This document shows positions 34,239-38,407 of a stretch of DNA of 38,407 nt, one piece after another. A program made the position numbers and the translations under genes. The stretch covers positions 1-38,407 of the forward strand of contig JAFWPM010000311.1 of NCBI GenBank assembly GCA_017509565.1, written 5' to 3'. Position 1 is the first letter of the stretch; each line of letters starts with the position of its first letter. The notes under the pieces were generated by a model. It saw nothing but the letters and a program-made list of their open reading frames with translations, was not told the origin of the DNA and made no database searches. Source of the stretch: Kiritimatiellia bacterium. Its GTDB lineage: Bacteria; Verrucomicrobiota; Kiritimatiellia; RFP12; JAAYLN01.

Positions 34239-35444
34239 CTACTGGTTCCGCCTCACAAGCACTGCGGAAATCGCGAAGCACAGCAGCGTCGGGAACCAGA
34301 CGACAATGTGCGGCCGGAATTCCGGCATTGTCGCAATGGACTTCGTCGCTATCATGAATGCGTAGTAGACGAGCATCACGCAAAGGCTGATGGCGATGCC
34401 GATGTTGGATTCGCGGCGCGACGTGCGAATGCCAAGCGGCATGCCCAGGAGGATGAACGCGAGGGGCGCCATGCCAAAGGCGAAGCGGCGGCTGAGCTCG
34501 GTGATCAGCTCCGAGCGCACCTTCGGCGCCGCCTCCGCAAAGGCCTGGTCATGGTGTTCCTGCCGCAGGGCCTCCACGGGGCGGTTGACCTTGCGCGCGA
34601 ATTTCCAGATCGCCTTGTTCTTCTCCTCGTCGGTCAGGACTTCCCCGTAGTCGCCATCGGCGCACGCGTCGATTTCAGCTATGCGTTCGGCGATCTCGCC
34701 GTTCTCCAGGTCCGAGACCTTCCGGCGCCAGGTCCGCTTCTGGATCGCATCGTGGATGGTGTGGCGGAGGGCCTTGACCGTGGCCGTCCCCGGCTGGCCC
34801 TCGGCAAAGGGCGTTATGCGCACGTCGTGCATGTCGATGATGACGTCGGTGCCCTTCGTCTCCAGGACGGCCTCCTCACAGCGGGTTTCCCGCGTCGCGC
34901 CGCTTTTCATCTTCTCAAGGATGATCATGTTCTTGAGGATGTCCCCGTCGCGGCTTTCGAACCAGATGTCCACGCCGTTGAAGTTGCGGATGAAGTGCCC
35001 CGGCTCCAGGAGCTTCAGGAGGTCCTTCGCGCGCGTGGTGCTGTTTAGCAGGTCATGCCTCTCCTTGCTTCCATACGGGGCGACGACGCTGTTGATGTAG
35101 ATTGAAACGGCTGTCAGCACTATGCCGAAAAGGACTATCGGCGTCATGATCCGCCAGATGTTCACGCCGCATGAGCGCATCGCGCTTACCTCGCCGTCCG
35201 CCGAAAGGCGCCCGAAGAGCAGGAGCGCGCTCACAAGCGACGCCAGCGGGACGGTGAATGTCAGCGATTCCGGGAAGCTCACCCAGAAGAAATGGAGAAC
35301 GAATGAAGCCGGCAGCCCCTTGACGACGAGCTGCGCCGCCTTTACGACGAGTCCTATCGATAGGACGAAGGAGAGGACAAGCATTGCCAGAAGCCATGAC
35401 GAGACATAGCTTTTGGCGACATAGCGCTGGAGAATCGAGGACAT
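34239..35444 (-). CDS. LptF/LptG-family permease of the lipopolysaccharide exporter
   Basis: The 401-residue protein is a YjgP/YjgQ-type inner-membrane component that, with LptB and LptC, extracts lipopolysaccharide for transport to the outer membrane. It has the expected layout: N-terminal helices (about 15 to 120) with VPLASLVSALLLFGRLSADGE, a central periplasmic beta domain (about 130 to 250), and C-terminal helices (about 310 to 400) with RFAFGMAPLAFILLGMPLGI. LptF and LptG cannot be told apart here. The ATG lies directly after the ompA terminator, with no evident promoter or ribosome binding site. Confidence 0.9.
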   Translation of the reverse strand: MSSILQRYVAKSYVSSWLLAMLVLSFVLSIGLVVKAAQLVVKGLPASFVLHFFWVSFPESLTFTVPLASLVSALLLFGRLSADGEVSAMRSCGVNIWRIMTPIVLFGIVLTAVSIYINSVVAPYGSKERHDLLNSTTRAKDLLKLLEPGHFIRNFNGVDIWFESRDGDILKNMIILEKMKSGATRETRCEEAVLETKGTDVIIDMHDVRITPFAEGQPGTATVKALRHTIHDAIQKRTWRRKVSDLENGEIAERIAEIDACADGDYGEVLTDEEKNKAIWKFARKVNRPVEALRQEHHDQAFAEAAPKVRSELITELSRRFAFGMAPLAFILLGMPLGIRTSRRESNIGIAISLCVMLVYYAFMIATKSIATMPEFRPHIVVWFPTLLCFAISAVLVRRNQ

Positions 35445-35450
35445 GGCGGC

Positions 35451-35483
35451 AAAAAAAACGGCGCGGCGAATGTCCGCCGCGCC
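35451..35483 (-). terminator. Strong terminator of the atpK-ompA unit
   Basis: A perfect nine-base-pair GC stem (35460-35468 with 35475-35483) and a six-base loop precede eight T on the minus strand (A-run 35451-35458). It is 12 bases after the ompA stop and 6 bases before the ATG of the LptF/LptG gene. Confidence 0.85.
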
Positions 35484-35495
35484 TTGTGCTACTGT

Positions 35496-36839
35496 CTACT
35501 TCGCCTTGAGGGCATCGCTGACGCCGCGCTCGCTTGCGCCGCGGATGTAGACTTCGACGCGGCGGTTTTCAGGCGTCCCGTTCTTCAGGTCGGGCTTGAC
35601 CTTCGGGCGGTCGAAGCCATATCCGACGGCCTTCAGGCGGGAGGCGTCGATTCCCTTGGAGATGATGTAGTTCTTGACCGCGTTGGCGCGGCGCTCGGAG
35701 AGGCGGCGGTTGTAGTCGGCCTTCGAGCGGTAGAGACGGTCGGCATGGCCTTCGATGGTCGCCGTGGAGCCTGGGTTGCGCGCGAGGACCTTGGCGACGG
35801 TGTCGATGTCGGGGAAGTCCTTGGCGTGGATGTCCGCCTTGTCGTAGTCGAAGAGGAGGTGCAGCTCGAAGCGGAGCAGGTCGTCGTTGCCGTTGAGCGG
35901 GTTGGTCTTGTCGACGAGAACCTCGTGGCCGTCGGTGACGCCGCCCTTGTCGGTGTCCGGGTCAAGCGGGTCGGTCTTGTACTTGAGGACCTCGGCGCCG
36001 TCCTTGAGCCCGTCGAAGTCCGAGTCGGGGTTGAGCGGGTCGGTCTTGTACTTGAGGACTTCGTCGCCGTCCGTGAGGCCGTCGCCGTCCGTGTCTGGGT
36101 TGTAGGGGTCGGTGCCAATCGAAATCTCATAGTCGTCGGTGAGGCCGTCGCCATCGCTGTCGGCCGGACCGGCCGCCGCGACGAATTCGGGCTGGGCGCC
36201 GGCGTCCCAGTTCCAGACGAGGCCGACTTCGATGAGGTTGTTGAACTCGGTGTTGTCGGAGTCGAGCATCAGGCGGAAATCGCCGCGGACCGCCCAGACG
36301 TCGTTGAAGTGCCACATGACGCCGCCGCCGGCGCGGAATACGAATTCCGACTTGCCGTCGTCAACGACGTCCTTGCCGTAGAAGTTGAGGCCGAGGCCGC
36401 CGGCCAGGAATGGGTCGAGGCGCTCCCAGCGCGTGAAGTGGAAGAGGAGCTCGCCATACGCGCTGGCCATCCAGGTGTCGCCGAAGTTGCGGTCCTTGCC
36501 GCGCGAGTGCGACTGCTGCTGGGAAGTGCGGACCCAGTTGCCGGCGCTGTCCTTCCTCACGTATGCGCCGGCGCCGTCGACGAGGTTCTCGTCGAGCTTC
36601 GGGGCGAACATCACGCCGCCTTCAAGCCCCCACCATTCGTCGAGGTCGTAGCCGAGGCGGAGGTTGAGGTACGGGCCGTCCTCAAGAGGCTGGTCGCCTT
36701 CGAAGTTCAAGTAGCCGATGGCCGGGGCGAAGTACCAGCGCGAAAAGTCTTCGGCCTCCTCGGCGCGAAGTGCCTGCTGCGTGGCAGCGACAGCCATTGC
36801 GGCCACTGCGACGGTCTTGAGTGTAATGTTAGAGCGCAT
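35496..36839 (-). CDS. OmpA-family outer-membrane protein with thrombospondin type 3 repeats
   Basis: The 447-residue protein anchors the outer membrane to peptidoglycan. A signal peptide (to about residue 26) precedes an eight-stranded-barrel-like part (35 to 215; GLNFYG, GVMWHFNDVWAVRGDFR). Residues 227 to 316 are Asp-rich TSP3 calcium-binding repeats such as DSDGDGLTD and DTDGDGLTD; the last copy, DTDKGGVTD, has lost two Asp. Residues 324 to 435 are the OmpA peptidoglycan-binding domain (IEGHADRLY, LSERRANAVKNYI, GYGFDRP). It lies 24 bases after atpK in the same direction and is probably on the same transcript. Confidence 0.93.
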   Translation of the reverse strand: MRSNITLKTVAVAAMAVAATQQALRAEEAEDFSRWYFAPAIGYLNFEGDQPLEDGPYLNLRLGYDLDEWWGLEGGVMFAPKLDENLVDGAGAYVRKDSAGNWVRTSQQQSHSRGKDRNFGDTWMASAYGELLFHFTRWERLDPFLAGGLGLNFYGKDVVDDGKSEFVFRAGGGVMWHFNDVWAVRGDFRLMLDSDNTEFNNLIEVGLVWNWDAGAQPEFVAAAGPADSDGDGLTDDYEISIGTDPYNPDTDGDGLTDGDEVLKYKTDPLNPDSDFDGLKDGAEVLKYKTDPLDPDTDKGGVTDGHEVLVDKTNPLNGNDDLLRFELHLLFDYDKADIHAKDFPDIDTVAKVLARNPGSTATIEGHADRLYRSKADYNRRLSERRANAVKNYIISKGIDASRLKAVGYGFDRPKVKPDLKNGTPENRRVEVYIRGASERGVSDALKAK

Positions 36840-36863
36840 TTGAATTACCTTGGTCGTGGGTTG

Positions 36864-37316
36864 TTAGATGGCGAGGAAGGCGAAGACCATGACGAAAATC
36901 GCCACTGTTTCAATGACGCCGAGGGCGGCGAAGTAGTTCGTGAAGCCCTTGCCGGTTTCGGCGTAGGCGTCGGCGGCCGCGCCGGCCGTGCGGCCCTGGA
37001 GGATTGCGGAGGCGCCGATTCCAAGCCCGGCGAAGATGCCGATGAGGCAGAGGGCGATGCCGGAGGCCTCCGGCGACGCGGCCTTGCCCTTGATCGCGAA
37101 CATGAGGATCATGCCGTAAAGCGTCTGCGTGAGGGCGGCGCCGACAAAGGGCAGCAGATTGGCGGCCTGGCGCCCCTGCGCGTAGCACTTCTTCCACGCG
37201 CCGACGGCTGCCGCGCCGGCCGCGCCGGTTCCAATCGCCGACCCTACGGCGCTGAGTCCAAGCGCCATCACGGCGCCGGCTGTTCCTAGTCCAACGTTCA
37301 ATACATTCGCGTCCAT
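36864..37316 (-). CDS. atpK: V-type ATPase/synthase subunit K (rotor ring)
   Basis: The 150-residue protein is four Gly- and Ala-rich membrane helices, a doubled hairpin as in NtpK-type subunits. The ion-binding carboxylate E136 is in the last helix (GVIETVAIF); the equivalent site in the first half is Gln64 (GAALTQTLYG), as expected for rings with one carboxylate per pair. The ATG at 37316 has AAAGGAAA upstream; the longer frame is not supported. No other ATPase subunits are adjacent. It has its own promoter and is followed by ompA. Confidence 0.88.
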   Translation of the reverse strand: MDANVLNVGLGTAGAVMALGLSAVGSAIGTGAAGAAAVGAWKKCYAQGRQAANLLPFVGAALTQTLYGMILMFAIKGKAASPEASGIALCLIGIFAGLGIGASAILQGRTAGAAADAYAETGKGFTNYFAALGVIETVAIFVMVFAFLAI

Positions 37317-37353
37317 GTGGTTTCCTTTTAGGATGAAAGTTATTTCACATTTA

Positions 37354-37383
37354 ATTATACCCTCAATCCACCAAAAATTGCAA
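37354..37383 (-). promoter_or_regulatory. Promoter of atpK-ompA
   Basis: On the minus strand TTGCAA (37378-37383) and a perfect TATAAT (37354-37359) are 18 bases apart, 38 bases before the atpK ATG. It is divergent from the rpmE promoter. Confidence 0.75.
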
Positions 37384-37418
37384 GCGCAATTTCCGCGGGA
37401 CCCGCAAGTTTTTGCAAT

Positions 37419-37447
37419 TTGACATTTGCCAGCCTTCTTGCTAGAAT
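37419..37447 (+). promoter_or_regulatory. rpmE promoter
   Basis: TTGACA (37419-37424) and TAGAAT (37442-37447) are 17 bases apart, 36 bases before the rpmE ATG. The -35 box is perfect. Confidence 0.85.
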
Positions 37448-37482
37448 TGATTTCCACATTTTCGACTGAAGAGGTTCTTGAA

Positions 37483-37686
37483 ATGAAGAAGGACATCCAT
37501 CCAGAGTACGCCGACGCGACGATTACCTGCGCCTGTGGCAACGTCATCCACACACGCTCCACCAAGAAGGCCATGACTGTCAACACCTGCTCCGCCTGCC
37601 ACCCCTACTTCACCGGGCAGCAGACGCTGGTTGACACCGAAGGCCGCATCGACCAGTTCTACAAGCGCTACGGCAAGAAAAAATAA
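37483..37686 (+). CDS. rpmE: Ribosomal protein bL31, zinc-binding type
   Basis: The 67-residue large-subunit protein begins [20 protein letters not shown]. Four cysteines, C16, C18, C36 and C39, form the zinc site of the C+ type of L31. [12 protein letters not shown] and [11 protein letters not shown] are the family signature. The start at 37483 has GAAGAGG upstream. As often seen, it precedes prfA; the 182-base gap between them has no gene and no clear terminator. Confidence 0.97.
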   Translation: MKKDIHPEYADATITCACGNVIHTRSTKKAMTVNTCSACHPYFTGQQTLVDTEGRIDQFYKRYGKKK

Positions 37687-37868
37687 GCCCGTGGCGGCGT
37701 GCGTGCCGGTTCGCAAACAAGTTGGCCAATGCGCAGAATCGTTTCCCCGGGCCAGGCGCCGTCGCGAATACGCTTTACGGCAGACGACGGCAATGGCGCA
37801 TGGGAATACGGGACAGGCAGGGGCAGTTCATTTGCGAATCGCCACGCTAGACTCGCGGGAATCGGTCC

Positions 37869-38407
<539 letters not shown>

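Noticed and set aside
36864-37586. Longer N-terminus of the K subunit
   Set aside because: The added residues cross the promoter region and do not belong to the family; the ATG at 37316 has a good ribosome binding site and gives the normal length.

Overview
The window is high-GC DNA from a Gram-negative-type bacterium: it encodes an LptF/LptG permease, an OmpA-like outer-membrane protein with calcium-binding repeats, and secreted carbohydrate-active enzymes with signal peptides. The mix of a V-type ATPase K subunit, an OmpA protein with thrombospondin type 3 repeats, a XylR-type regulator and agarase-like glycosidases suggests a member of the PVC superphylum, perhaps Kiritimatiellota, Lentisphaerota or Verrucomicrobiota. 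This placement is inference; no rRNA or other decisive marker is present.

Region 1 (1 to about 8843) is the right part of an integrated element. A leftward early operon runs from 5612 to beyond base 1: a coiled-coil protein, an excisionase-like HTH protein, a second small HTH protein, several small unknown proteins, a DUF2786-like protein, a primase-helicase, and the start of a Nu1-like HTH protein. It is divided by an AT-rich divergent promoter region with repeated CTGAAAAAT motifs from a rightward arm made of an XRE-type repressor, a TerB/zinc-ribbon accessory protein and a tyrosine integrase. Just after the integrase lies the 3' half of a tRNA-Thr(CGU) gene, cut in its anticodon loop, which marks the right attachment site. 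The order (integrase, accessory gene, repressor, excisionase-like gene, small genes, primase-helicase, small-terminase-like gene) resembles a phage-inducible island, although an ordinary prophage is not excluded because the left end is outside the window.

Region 2 (8877 to 16074) is housekeeping chromosome: a SNF2-family helicase and fructose-bisphosphate aldolase on the minus strand, then metK, apt and hisC on the plus strand. The fba and metK genes have back-to-back, near-consensus promoters.

Region 3 (16100 to 33188) is a carbohydrate catabolic locus. A XylR-type regulator is transcribed away from eleven plus-strand genes: a metallophosphoesterase, an agarase-like glycosidase, an SGNH esterase, a secreted protein with a triplicated module, a BNR/Asp-box sialidase-like protein, an aldo/keto reductase, a D-2-hydroxyacid dehydrogenase, a GH16 enzyme, an HpcH/HpaI aldolase, a CE7 esterase, and a second agarase-like paralogue. 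Several neighbours overlap by ATGA, so they are likely translationally coupled. The likely logic is outside hydrolysis and deacylation of a galactan-like or acylated glycan, then internal redox and aldol cleavage of a sugar acid; the substrate is not known. This locus carries unusual repeat DNA: palindromic or tandem repeats inserted in frame inside three enzyme genes, a nested MITE-like palindrome between genes, and tandem octamers ending almost at two start codons.

Region 4 (33322 to 38407) returns to core functions: arginase, an LptF/LptG permease, an atpK-ompA pair that looks like one transcript ending in a strong terminator, rpmE, and the first part of prfA. Near-consensus promoters with a TAGAAT -10 box recur here and at the catabolic locus.
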